DNA from: Haematococcus lacustris
Taxonomy: Eukaryota; Chlorophyta; Chlorophyceae; Chlamydomonadales; Haematococcaceae
DNA length: 64,000 bases
Reading direction: 5' to 3'
NCBI GenBank assembly: GCA_030144725.1
Contig: JASKMD010000001.1
Location: 1,713,923-1,777,922, forward strand
Within the stretch, counting starts at the first letter, position 1. Each line of letters starts with the position of its first letter. Both the position numbers and the translations under genes were made by a program. Positions 53,609 through 63,913 of the stretch are shown piece after piece. Under the pieces are notes generated by a model. That model was given only the letters and a program-made list of their open reading frames with translations, did not search any database and was not told where the DNA came from.

Positions 53609-53798
53609 GTGAAACTAGCTGGACCACATGCACCTCTTACCCCATAGCCGCCGCACGGGCAGTCTACGTGGCCTGGCTCCTTCTAGCCGCTGGGGATGTG
53701 GAAGCCAATCCAGGCCCAGCTATCAAACATTTCAAACAAGATAAAGATAGCTCCGCGTACCAGGTTTACTCTCTGAACAATGCTGCGGGACATGAATG
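53567..53798 (+). pseudogene. LINE-A2 2A motif and start of protease domain 1
   Basis: In the frame -1 to the upstream ORF the sequence reads YVAWLLLAAGDVEANPGP (2A core 53695-53718), then HFKQ and YQVYSLNNAAGHE. It aligns with LINE-A1 without gaps from its YN-TTLQ through AAGH. The protease Cys and the His three residues later are both Tyr here, so domain 1 could not be catalytic. The frame ends at the transposon insertion in codon TG|G of a Trp. Confidence 0.8.
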
Positions 53799-53819
53799 CA
53801 CTCACACAAATTAGCAGCG
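53799..53819 (+). repeat. Left terminal inverted repeat
   Basis: 21 bp, CACTCACACAAATTAGC followed by AGCG; an exact inverse of 60622-60642. Confidence 0.93.
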
Positions 53820-53821
53820 TA

Positions 53822-55265
53822 ACCAGCGCTGGAGCACCTGGCTACAGCGCTGCAGCCATGCAGCTCCAGCGCTGGAGCCCCTAGTACCTGCTCTGCAACC
53901 AAGTGACTCCAGCGCTGCAGCCACATGGCTCCAGCGCTTCAGCTATGTGGCTCCAGCGCTGCAGCCATGTGGTTTCAGCGCTGTAGTTATTGGCTCCAGC
54001 GCTGCAGCTGCATGGCTCCAGCGCTGTAGCCATGTGGCTTCAGCGCTGAAACCACTAGCTCCACCGCTGAAACCATGTGGCTCCAGCGCTGCAGCAGTAT
54101 AACTCCAGCGCTGCAGCTAGCTGACTTCAGCGCTGCAGCCATGTAACTCCAGCGCTGCAGCCACATGGCTCCACCGCTGAAACCATGTGGCTCCAGCGCT
54201 GCAGCCATGTAGCTCCAGCGCTGCAGCCTCATAACTCCAGCGCTGCAGCCATGTGGCTCCAGCGCTGAATTAACTAGCTCCACCGCTGAAACCATGTGGC
54301 TCCAGCGCTGCAGCAATATGGCTCCAGCGCTGCAGCTAGCTGGCTTCAGCGCTGCAGCCATGTAACTCCAGCGCTGCAGCCACATGGCTCCACCGCTGAA
54401 ACCATGTGGCTCCAGCGCTGCAGCCATGTAGCTCCACCGCTGAAGCCATGTGGCTTCAGCGCTGAAACCACTAGCTCCACCGCTGAAACCATGTGGCTCC
54501 AGCGCTGCAGCAGTATGGCTCCAGCGCTGCAGCTAGCTGACTTCAGCGCTGCAGCCATGTAACTCCAGCGCTGCAGCCACATGGCTCCACCGCTGAATCC
54601 ATGTGGCTCCAGCGCTGCAGCAATATGGCTCCAGCGCTGCAGCTAGCTGACTTCAGCGCTGCAGCCATGTAACTCCAGCGCTGCAGCCACATGGCTCCAC
54701 CCCTGAAACCATGTGGCTCCAGCGCTGTAGCCATGTAGCTCCACCGCTGAAGCCATGTGGCTTCAGCGCTGAAACCACTAGCTCCACCGCTGAAACCATG
54801 TAACTCCAGCGCTGCAGCCACATAGCTCCACCGCGGAAACCATGTGGCTCCAGCGCTGCAGCCATGTAGCTCCACCGCTGAAGCCATGTGGCTTCAGCGC
54901 TGAAACCACTAGCTCCACCGCTGAAACCATGTGGCTCCAGCGCTGCAGCAGTATGGCTCCAGCGCTGCAGCTAGCTGACTTCAGCGCTGCAGCCATGTAA
55001 CTCCAGCGCTGCAGCCACATGGCTCCACCGCTGAAACCATGTGGCTCCAGCGCTGCAGCCATGTAGCTCCAGCGCTGCAGCCTCATAACTCCAGCGCTGC
55101 AGCCATGTGGCTCCAGCGCTGAAATAACTAGCTCCACCGCTGAAACCATGTGGCTCCAGCGCTGGAACACATGGTACCTGCTCTGCAGCCATGTGGCTCC
55201 AGCGCTGCAGCCATGGTTACCTGCTCTGGTACCATGTGTCACCTGCTCTGGAACCATGTGGCACC
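53822..55265. repeat. Left subterminal array of CAGCGCTG palindromes
   Basis: Units of about 21-24 bp built on CCAGCGCTGCAGCCATGTGG with TTCAGCGCTGAA and CCACCGCTGAAACC variants. There is a higher-order period of about 240 bp (compare 54100-54300 with 54540-54700 and 54940-55130). The core expands to CCAGCGCTGG. Confidence 0.93.
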
Positions 55266-58200
55266 TGCTCTCTTACAATTACAACGTTTGTACTACTGTC
55301 TCTCTTCAGCTGACATCATAATGCTGTACAATATGGTGCTTTACAACATAGTGCTTTCATTTTTGTGCTTTTTAAACCATCTTGGACTTTGGCTTGACTT
55401 ATGCTTTGGCTGTACTCAATTCATGTGTGGTGATGATGCCACTGCCATCATCCATTGGCATGTGGCAGCTAGGTGTGCTGAGGGTGATTGTTGCGCTTCC
55501 TTTCAAGGCAGAGGGGTGGGGTGGGTTGGGGTAGGTGGGGAGGCAAGGCGAGGGGAGGAGGGGGTATTGGGGGGAGGAAGGTGGTGGTGGGTGGTGGTGG
55601 CAGGAGGGCGGGCGGGCGAGGAGAGATGTGGAGAGGGGATGGGAGGGTGATAGACTGGAAGGTGGTAGTACATGGTGGTAGCACCTGGTGGGTATGGGAA
55701 AGGAGAAGGGGGGTGGGGGGGAGGGAGAAGGGAGGTAAGTGTGACCGTAAAACCTGCAGCAAACACACGGCATGCCAGCGGTGAGGGGAGGCGATAAGGT
55801 GATAAGGCTTGGTGATAAGGGCCATCAACGAAGGCTCCTGGCTGCTGGGACGTCAGGGGGGAGGTGACGGGGAGGGGGGAAGTGGGGGGTGGAGAGGGGT
55901 GGAAGTGGAGGTGGTGGGACGGGGTAGGGAAGGGGGAAGGAGGCACGGGGAGGAAGTATAGGCGGGAGTATGGACCTGCAGCAAGCATGGAGCGTGCTTA
56001 CAATGAGGCATGCATAACATCCTGGGAAGCTAGCTGTCACGTATTGCATGACTGAGGCACTCACCTTGCATGAAGGGCTAATAGGATGGGATGTTGTGAA
56101 CAGGGATACGCGCCATGTCGTGTCCTCGCTACTTACCTTGGTCTTACGTTTGTGGTGCAGTAGGTAAAGTGGGGTTATTAGGTGGAGGTGCAAGAGCCAG
56201 GGTAGGGTACAACGTCAAGGTTGGGGTGGGCTCTCTTCTGGTTGCTGAAATAAGGAGAGGGGCTGGGATGGGGCTGCTGGGGTAAGGGAGGGGGCTGGGA
56301 TGTCAGGGTGGAGGTGAGGGGGGAAGTGGGGGGGGGGGGATGGTGACCGGGTGACTGGGTAGGGAAAGGGGAGGGAGGGAGACAGGGTAGGCCTGGGGGA
56401 GGGGTAAGTGTATTGACGATCTTGGAGGGGGTGGTTGCATAGATAGGGGGGTAAGAGGACCTGTAGCCACCTGTAGAGACTTGTACAGGGAGGGCAGGAG
56501 GGAGGGAGGGAGAGAGGGAGGGAAGGCGATTGTGGTGGGAGGTGGTGAAGGAGGGGGAGGGAAAGGTTCCAGGTGTATCCGTCAGACCTGCAGCAAACAT
56601 GGGGCATGCTCACGATGAGGTTGTGTAATGAGAGCCACCAAAAGGCGGGGTCCGGCCACTCACCGTACTCCTCCATGTTGCTCCATGCTCACCTTTGCAA
56701 AGACTTGGTACATTACAAGAACATTACATTACCTCGCTGCGTAGCGTTGCGGTGCGAGGTACTGTGCCGTGCAGCTGGGGAGTTGGCAGCGAGGTTGTGT
56801 GGTGGGACTCCATTCGAGACTCTTTGCGAGGTACTGTGCCGTGCAGCTGGGGAGTTGGCTGCAGAGTTGGCTACGAGTTGGCTGCGAGGTACTGAGCCGT
56901 GTGGCTGCGGAGTTGGCTGCGGAGTTGGCTGCGAGTAAACCTGATAGACGAGCGGCTAGCTGCGTCGCGTTGCTTCATGTCTGCAAGTGTTGTCTACAGG
57001 TGCTGGCGAGTGTTGGCGTGGTGGCTCCCGCGTGGCTACCTAGTTGGGGGCCGCAAAGTGCGGCTGCAAGGCTGCGAGGCTGAGTTTCTATGCTTATCCT
57101 CAAGGCAGAGTTTGTAGCTGCCGCTAGCTACGGCTGCGGTTCAGCTGTGAAGTTGACGAGCTGCTTCGCTGTTTGGCTACGTCGTGTTCAGTGCAAGAGT
57201 ACACTATTTCACATGTCTCTCTTGCATGCCGATCTGCAGTTTTGTGACGTTGTCGAGGGTTGCGCGCAAGTGTTGTGTGTGCGCAGTTCGCAAAGCGTCC
57301 AGTGTTATACAACAATCTGCGCAGGTTGCAATGGCGTCTGCGATGGTCACCCAGCCAACAGTCCGCCTTGCAGATAACTTCGAAGACGCGAGCCTCAGAC
57401 GCAGCTAGCAGTTCGGATCTCACCAACAGCCGTTTTTCCACCTCGCAGACATTTCCACGCCACGCATTACAAAGTAACTCGCAGCTTGTCTCGCATGCAG
57501 CCCAAGCACGCAACGCCACGCAGTCGCAGCCTACAGTTTACATTTTGGCCCCACTCCCCCAACAAGGTAAGACCGAGGTAAGAGCAAACAAGAAGACAAT
57601 ATTGTGCAACACGGAGCAGCACAACGTTAGCGGTGAGTGGCTAGCCCCCTGCCTTTCAGTGTCTCTCATTACCATGCCTAACCACTAGCATGCCCCGTAT
57701 TTACTACAGGTCTGACGGTCACACACCACCCCATCCCACCCTCCTGACATCGTAGCCCATGCCCTTCCCTCGAGCCTTCCCTCCTCGAGCCCCTACTGCA
57801 CATTCCTACTCCACATTGTATTACTTCCCCCTCCTTTGCCCCCAATCACCTCCCCCTCCTTTGCTCCGGTGAGTGGTGAGTCCACGGTGACAGCTTACAA
57901 GGAGCCAGCAAGGCGCATTGCGCAAAACGGAGCACCAAGGCGTAAGCGGTGAGTGGTTTGCCCTTGCCTTACAGTGTCCACTATTATCCAGCCTAACCAA
58001 TAGCGCGCACTGTTGCTGCAGGTCCGATGGTAACTCTAAGTACCTCACCTTTCCCCCTCTCCCTTCCCTTCCCCCCATCCCCCACCCCACCACACCACAC
58101 CTTCCTCCTATCCTATACTTCTCCTATCCTATCCTATACTTCACCCTTCCCCCTCGCCTTCTACTCCCTGGCATCGCAGCCACCTGCCCTTCCCTCCCTA

Positions 58201-58860
58201 CCCTTCCCAGCAGCCAAGAGCAGACCTACTCCTACCTACCTTGGCACCTTGGCATCACTACCACCACCTTCCCACCTCCACACACACAAGCTCCCCCTTC
58301 CCCCTCTTCTTCCTGACCCTTTCACTCCCTGCTCTCTGCCAGTGAGTGGTTGCTGGTGGCTACCGGTAAGTGGCTAACACCTAGTGTCCAGCCAATCTCC
58401 CTACCTCACGTGCACGCCCCTTGGCTGCAGGTCTGATGGTCACCTCTTCTCCCCCACCCCTACAGAACCACCCCCTCCCAGTTTGTTGATACACTTCCCC
58501 CTCCCCCAGCCCATGGACAATTCCATGAACACACATCCTCCCGCCCCGCCCCTATGCCCCCGTATGCCCCCCTTCGCGCACTGTACGAGCAGTCCGGAGG
58601 CAATCACTCCCCAAATCCCCATATCCCCATATCCCCTTCCTCTATCCCCCTCCCTTTCAGTTCCATTCATGTGGCATGGCAGCCACCACCTCACACCACC
58701 ACTGCTCTCCTCCCCACCCCCTAGCCTCCCCATTGCAACCCTCGCTCCCTCCCACCATCCTCCTCCCATACCACACAGGAGCGGTGGCAAGGAGCAGCAG
58801 CAGCAGCGGCCAGGCAGCCCAGCGGTGGCAAGGAGCAGCAGCAGCAGCGGCCAGGCACGC
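55266..58860. other. Transposon interior: G-rich left, C-rich right, no transposase seen
   Basis: A module with intron-like signals (GCGGTGAGTGG, about 80 bp, then TGCAGGTCTGACGG) occurs three times on the plus strand (57630-57725, 57940-58035, 58330-58445) and as inverted copies on the minus strand at about 56560-56660, 55960-56000 and 55740-55790. Between them, 56750-56930 repeats GAGGTACTGTGCCGTGCAGC and 56940-57600 is unique. The Pro-rich ORFs here follow from low complexity. Confidence 0.6.
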
Positions 58861-59465
58861 CGAGTAGGAGCCCTATGGCTGCAGAGCAGGAGCCCTATGG
58901 CTGCAGAGCAGGAGCCCTATGGCTGCAGAGCAGGTGCCACATGGTACCAGCGCAGTAACCACATGGCTGCAGAGCAGGTATCACATCGTACTAGCGCAGT
59001 AGCCACATGGCTGCAGTGCAGGTATCAGCTTCAGCGCTTAGCTCCAGCGATGTAGCCATATCCTCCAGCGATGTAACCATATAGCTTCAGCGCTGGTTCC
59101 GCTTAGCTCCAGCGATGTAGCCATATAGCTTCAGCGCTGGTGCCGCTTGGCTCCAGCGATGTTGCTATATGGCTTCAGCGCTGGTGCCGCTTGGCTCCAG
59201 CGATGTAACCATATGGTTCAGCGATGTAACAATATGACTTCAGCGATGTAACCATATGGCTTCAGCGCTGGTGCCGCTTAGCTTCAGCGATGTAACAATA
59301 TGACTTCAGCGATGTAACCATATGGCTTCAGCGCTGGTGCCACTTGGCTCCAGCGATGTAACCATATAGCTTCAGCGCTGGTGCCGCTTAGCTCCAGCGA
59401 TGTAGCTATATAGCTTCAGCGCTGGTGCCGCTTGGCTCCAGCGATGTAGCTATATGGCTTAAGCG
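58861..59465. repeat. Right subterminal array 1 (CAGCGATG and CAGCGCTGG)
   Basis: Starts with GGAGCCCTATGGCTGCAGAG repeats, then alternates CTCCAGCGATGTAGCCATAT with CTTCAGCGCTGGTGCCGCTT. 59466-60040 follows with no recognisable gene. Confidence 0.9.
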
Positions 59466-60044
59466 CCACAAGGGACAGTAGTAGGGGGATGTGTATGGCG
59501 CCAGCAGAGCAATAGCCATTACACATCATCACGACTTGCACCACAAGGCACACATAGGGCCAATGCCGTGTGCGCCATGCTGTTGTTGCTGCTCATGTTG
59601 CCTGTGTGGTGATGTTGATGTGATGGTGTAAGGTCAGCTGGTCATGATGTCGTTGCCTCTCATATGTTGTTGTTGTCCATGTATTTGATGCTTGTAATTG
59701 AGCCTGATGACGTGTGTAAGGTCCACACGGTGTAAGAGCCCAGCCTACGGTAATAGTAAGTATCCCATCATCTGGACACAGGCAACATGAGTTAAGGTTT
59801 ACACGGACTTAATCAAGGGTGAACATACGCTTGAGGCATCAATCTAGCCTTGCATCAACACAGCAACCTTAAACAACCGTAGGTTCACCATCAACATTAG
59901 CAATAACCATGTCACAACTACCCACACAACAAACGATAGAGAAATGAAGGGAACTTGTGCCACAGCGTTGCCTTAGAGCATGGTACACAAGTGCAGAAAC
60001 ACAATGACGTTGCAAGGACACAATCGCAAATGACGATGTCACTT

Positions 60045-60615
60045 GCGCTGGAGCCATTGGCATCTGCGCAGTAGCCATTGGCTTCAGCGCTGAAGCCAAT
60101 GGCTCCAGCGCAGTAACCATTGGCTTCTGCGCTGTGGCCATTGGCTCCAGCGCTGTGGCCATTGGCTCGAGCGCTGTGGTCATTGGCTCCAGCGCTGTAG
60201 CCATTGGCTTAAGCGCTGGAGTTATTGGCTCCAGCGCTGGAGCTATTGGCTCCAGCGCTGTGGCCATTGGCTCCAGCGCAGTAACCATTGGCTCCAGCGC
60301 AGTAGCCATTGGCTCCAGCGCTGTAGCTTTTAGCTCCAGCGGTGTGGCCATTGGCTCCAGCGGTGTGGCCATTGGCTCCAGCGCAGTAGCCATTGGTTTC
60401 AGCGCTGGAGCTATTGGCTCCAGCGCTGAAACCAATGGCTCAAGCGCTGAAACTACTGGCTCGAGCGCTGAAACCACTCGCTCCAGCGCTGAAACCCCTG
60501 GCTCCAGCGCTGAAACCACTGGCTCCAGCGCTGAAACCCCTGGCTCCAGCGCTGAAACCACTGGCTCCAGCGCTGAAACCCTTGGCTCCAGCGCTGAAAC
60601 CACTGGCTCCAGCGC
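60045..60615. repeat. Right subterminal array 2 (CCAGCGCTG)
   Basis: About 25 units, first GGCTCCAGCGCTGTGGCCATT, then GGCTCCAGCGCTGAAACCACT near the end. The 21- and 18-bp spacing gives long repeat ORFs on both strands that I do not call genes. Confidence 0.93.
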
Positions 60616-60621
60616 TGTTGT

Positions 60622-60642
60622 CGCTGCTAATTTGTGTGAGTG
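60622..60642 (-). repeat. Right terminal inverted repeat
   Basis: Exact inverse of 53799-53819, followed by the TG duplication. Confidence 0.93.
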
Positions 60643-60644
60643 TG

Positions 60645-60897
60645 GGTCACCATGCAAGACATAGACAACTTTTACGAGAACAGGCTCCCTCAGCTAACTG
60701 ATCACTTTGAGCGTGGCGCATGGCTAATGGCAAGAGGAGTGGACGGCTACTCCGACGAAGTCATTGAGATGTACTTACGCACCCACTACGGCCTTGCTGT
60801 GCAGAGCATTGCCCAACTCAACCAACCCAGCGACTGGGCTGCTGATAACCTAGGGTAATGGAGTTTTACTGCTTTGTAACACTTAAAACCACCGGTA
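60645..60897 (+). pseudogene. LINE-A2 protease domain 1, continued
   Basis: Continues the frame broken at 53798: VTMQDIDNFYENRLPQ, GYSDEVIEMYLRTHYGLAVQ and SDWAADNLG align with LINE-A1 NQELANFH, NDTVINLYLMSHYGLST and SDWSTRNLD. A TAA at 60856-60858 ends it, and a second in-frame stop follows. The palindrome element inserts at 60900. I cannot trace LINE-A2 beyond 62737. Confidence 0.75.
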
Positions 60898-60925
60898 TTA
60901 CGATGAGGATAACTGCAACACCGAA

Positions 60926-61071
60926 CCTTTTCCGGGTTTGTAAACGACCGAGGCCGAAGCAGTTCCGAGTGAACACTCGAGACCGACGCCAGGGGCCGGA
61001 GGCCCCTGGCGGAGGTCGAGAGCGTTCACGAGGAACTGCGAGGCCGAGGTCGTTTACAAACCCGGAAAAGG
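60926..61071. repeat. Near-perfect 146-bp palindrome
   Basis: Arms of about 72 bp run from CCTTTTCCGGGTTTGTAAAC to the inverse GTTTACAAACCCGGAAAAGG and meet at the GGGGCCGGAGGCCCC centre. Related to 38917-39064. Confidence 0.93.
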
Positions 61072-61288
61072 TGAGGCGTTGCAGTTAACTTGTATAACTT
61101 CAATTTACAGAGGCGATAAATCGATTCTGAGCTCGGCGGAGCCGAGCTGGTCATTGTCTTTAGTGTAACATTTGAGGCCATTCTTTGTATGTTGTTTGGT
61201 GAAGGTCATTCGTTGCTATGGCGCGCGCGCAATAGACGTGGCACTAGTGGCGTTCTTCTACGAGAATGGAGCGGCGGCGACAATGACG

Positions 61289-62199
61289 GCGACGACGTTG
61301 GCACCAAACCTGAAATCGGTGAGCTCGAAGTTCACTATTGCCGAGATGGTGCGGCTTGCCACGCACCAGCATGGTCTCACTGAAATCGCCATCGGCAAAC
61401 ACCCCTCCGATTTGCTCGTAGGGACACCCGCTAGCCATCCAGCGCCCTTGTGGAGGTCACAACGTAGCTTTCTTGTGGAGTTCACGTTCTTGTGGATAAC
61501 ATGCTTACTCAGCGGGCCGCCGCCTCCGCCGCCACTTCAAGTGCCCAGCTACAGCCGCCACTTCCTTGTCCCAATGTTGCTATCGTAACTATTAACGTAG
61601 GTGTTTCCTCAACCGTGTAGGCGCTGTGACCATCTTTTTGGTCGCTAGGGCAGCCGTGCCATTGCCATAGCTGCCAGGGCTAGCAGTAATCAGGGCAGCA
61701 ACATGTGCCTGCGCAATTGTATTCGTGTGCATTCATGTTTGCCACATCATGTTGTTTTGTCTCTTGCAGAGTTGCTAACGCTAATGCTTTTGGCCTATCA
61801 TCAAGTCAAACAGAACTTCAAGCTTAGTCAGGTCAGTGAGCACACTCTTGTGTGCCCCTTGGGGAGGGTGGGCAGATCCCGGTGGTATGGAGTCTTACAT
61901 TGTGCATGATGGCTGCCAAAACCCTCTTTGATGTCCTTGTTTGATGTCCTTGTTTGCAGGAGCTCAAGTCACTTATCCATTGCGGCTACCAATGTGGGGT
62001 TACTTTTGAGGTGGCTTCCGTGCTACCAATACCAAGTAATGTTGTTCCAGGCGCTGAGGGTGGCGCACATCACACAGGTGGTGATCTTGATGCTCCCAGC
62101 CTGCCCACCGCCCCAGCTCAGGCTACCACCACCTTCACCATCTTCACCACCTCCCAGTCCTGCCATTCTCTCTTAGCTAGCGTTGTTGTCCCTCACTAG
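61289..62199 (+). other. Possible intron-containing gene inside the palindrome element
   Basis: Three candidate exons have splice-like borders. A first segment (ATG 61285) encodes KFTIAEMVRLATHQHGLTEI. A second follows CTCTTGCAG near 61770 (LLTLMLLAYHQVKQNFKLSQ) and ends at GTCAGTGAG. A third follows TTTGCAG near 61960 (ELKSLIHCGYQCGVTFEVAS) and ends at TAG. I could not find a donor for the first exon that keeps the frame into the second, so the model is incomplete. No family is recognised. Confidence 0.3.
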
Positions 62200-62514
62200 C
62201 CTTTGGAATGCCACGCATGATGCATGGCATGGCACTACTCACGTCTCAGCTACTGCTTAGTCATCTGTTTGTCATGTTGTGTTGCAAGTGGTGTTCATGG
62301 TGCCGTGTATTAGGCGGGGCTTCCTCTTCTATGGGTTGAAGCGCATGCAAGTTAGCTTTGCTATGATGGAGTGCATGCGAATGCATAGATGAATTGCATG
62401 ATGAAGAAATGAAGGGCATGGGCGCATAAGTTGCATGAGGTACACGGAGGTGCAAAGCGCATGATATGAGGATAAGATTGTGTGTTGCCATGTGCAGTGG
62501 TTGCGACTTAGCGG

Positions 62515-62665
62515 TTGGCTATAAATGGCGGTTGGCTATAATTGACGGTTGGCTATAATCGGCAGTTGGCTATAATTGGCGGTTGCTATAATTGGCGGTT
62601 GGCTATAATTGGCGGTTGGCTGTAATTGACGGTTGGCTATAATTGACGGTTGAGACATAATTAGC
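62515..62665. repeat. Minisatellite of GGTTGGCTATAATTGGC
   Basis: About eight units of 15-18 bp, most containing CTATAATTG, inside the palindrome element just before its conserved right end. Confidence 0.9.
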
Positions 62666-62736
62666 CGTCGGTTGCCCTTGTTACAGCCTTTTAAAATGCG
62701 GGCAGAAACCGTTTAGATCCGGGTAAATTGAAGTTA

Positions 62737-62970
62737 TAGATGGGTAAAACGCTGTTAATACGCATAGCGCGCTGCTATTAACATAAAGTGCATCTCTATT
62801 AATAAAAGTGCAACTACGAAGAGAGATCACATACGTCAGTGATAACTGCAGAATTTAACTAGAAGCAATCATGCGAAACCTACATAGAATCCAAGGCTAC
62901 TATCGCACACTCTCAAAAGCAAGCACCATTCATTAACGCAGACCACACTTCACCTCCAACCTCCTCCATT
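62737..62970. other. AT-rich spacer, no gene seen
   Basis: Short AT-rich stretch between the palindrome element and the next gene; probably the 3' untranslated and flanking region of that minus-strand gene. Confidence 0.4.
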
Positions 62971-63913
62971 TTACTCCTTCTTAGGCAGAAGGTTCATCTG
63001 CAAGTAGTTCACCTGCATCCGGATACCAGCCAGCTGCATTTGCAGCTGAAAAGCTGACATCTGCTGGGACATGCTGCTCATCTGAGCTAATAGCTGCCCT
63101 CCACAAGCAGACCACATGGGCGAGAAGGATTGGCACATGGGTCTAGCAGGTGGTGGGGAAACAGGGAGGGACGACGGAGAGACAGAACCCATGACACCAT
63201 GGCCAGTCTTAGCCACTTGAGGGGGAGGCCCAGCCATGCTCTGTGCACCCACAATGGACGCAATCGGTGGAGACGTGCACACAGCCACAGAATCGACAGC
63301 ATGCTGTGACGCAGCGACAACTGGCTTCGCCGCTGGTGCATCAGCTTGCACAACAGCCTGTGGCACATCAGCCACCTTCGCCACAGCCGATGCAGTAGCC
63401 ACATCAGCAACAGCAGGAAGAGGTGTAGACACTTTGGCAGACATCATGGCAGAGGCCTTGGCACGCTTGGCTGCCCCATGGTGCGCATAAGCAGCCATGG
63501 CATCCCGCGACTTCCACCCCCCCATGCTCAGCCGATACTCATCTGTGAACGACTCATCCTCAGCCAGAGCAGAGGCTTGAGGCATCAGTGGTAGGGTTAA
63601 CAGAACTGTGCCGTTTGGCAATAAGAGGGTCGTCCAACATGAGCTCAAACGAGTGGGAGCCTGCAAAAATAGGAGCCGGGAGCAATGATCAAATTCAGGT
63701 CAACAGTAGGGCAGAAGTACCGTAAAACAAGATGCGACCATATGCACGTCATAACCATCATGACCAGACACGCAACAATACACGCGAATGCAATCAGGAC
63801 AAAACGGAGTCAAGAACATCGAACGGCCAAAGAATCATGAACCGTACCTGCCGAAGTTGATGCCAAACCTCCCACAGCTTCATTGCGCACCTCTTTAGAG
63901 CCAGGAGCAGCAC
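62971..63913 (-). CDS. 3' exons of an intron-containing gene of unknown function
   Basis: The last exon is 63660-62971, preceded by TTTTTGCAG; a 66-bp exon at 63913-63848 lies between another TTTTTGCAG and a GTACGG donor. In the frame of the long terminal exon the protein reads DESFTDEYRLSMGGWKSRDA, then MAAYAHHGAAKRAKA, then a Val/Ala-rich and Pro-rich stretch and a Met/Gln-rich C-terminal helix (LLAQMSSMSQQMSAFQLQMQ). The GGWKS-x5-AYAHH piece resembles the C-terminal box of tyrosine recombinases (GW.S....Y.H), but the R-H-R residues would lie upstream and are not visible. In the 5' half of the exon a different frame (SFELMLDDPLIAKRH) looks equally protein-like, so an unrecognised intron is possible. 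Confidence 0.4.

Larger units (their letters stand above)
50727..53798 (+). mobile_element. LINE-A2, 5' part, full 5' end
   Basis: Relative of LINE-A1. Its 5' leader (50727-50890) begins abruptly in LINE-B2 and aligns with that of LINE-A1. The element continues through ORF 50891-53608 and a shifted 2A-protease segment to 53798, where a TIR transposon splits it. It resumes at 60645. Confidence 0.8.
53799..60642. mobile_element. CACTA-like TIR transposon (6,844 bp) in LINE-A2
   Basis: Perfect 21-bp terminal inverted repeats (53799-53819 and 60622-60642) start CACTCACACAAATT. The flanks are TG on both sides (53797-53798 and 60643-60644). Removing the element and one TG restores the LINE-A2 frame exactly as GHEWVTMQD, where LINE-A1 has GHPWLTNQE. 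TIRs starting CACT and dense subterminal repeats fit the En/Spm (CACTA) superfamily, although a 2-bp duplication is shorter than the usual three. The left interior is G-rich and the right C-rich on the plus strand. I found no transposase, so it is probably non-autonomous. Confidence 0.8.
60901..62733 (+). mobile_element. Larger copy of the palindrome element (1,833 bp)
   Basis: Same ends as the 525-bp copy (GATGAGGATAACTGCAA at the left, GTAAATTGAAG at the right) and a TTA target duplication (60898-60900 and 62734-62736). The palindrome is at 60926-61071; TATAACTTCAATTTAC at 61093-61108 is inverted at 62723-62738. The last 100 bp (TTACAGCCTTTTAAAATG to the end) match the 525-bp copy. The cargo between differs and includes possible exons and a minisatellite. 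Confidence 0.75.

Noticed and set aside
55399..58800. Pro-rich or Ser-rich ORFs of 100-220 residues on both strands
   Set aside because: They follow from G-rich and C-rich low complexity and show no domain.
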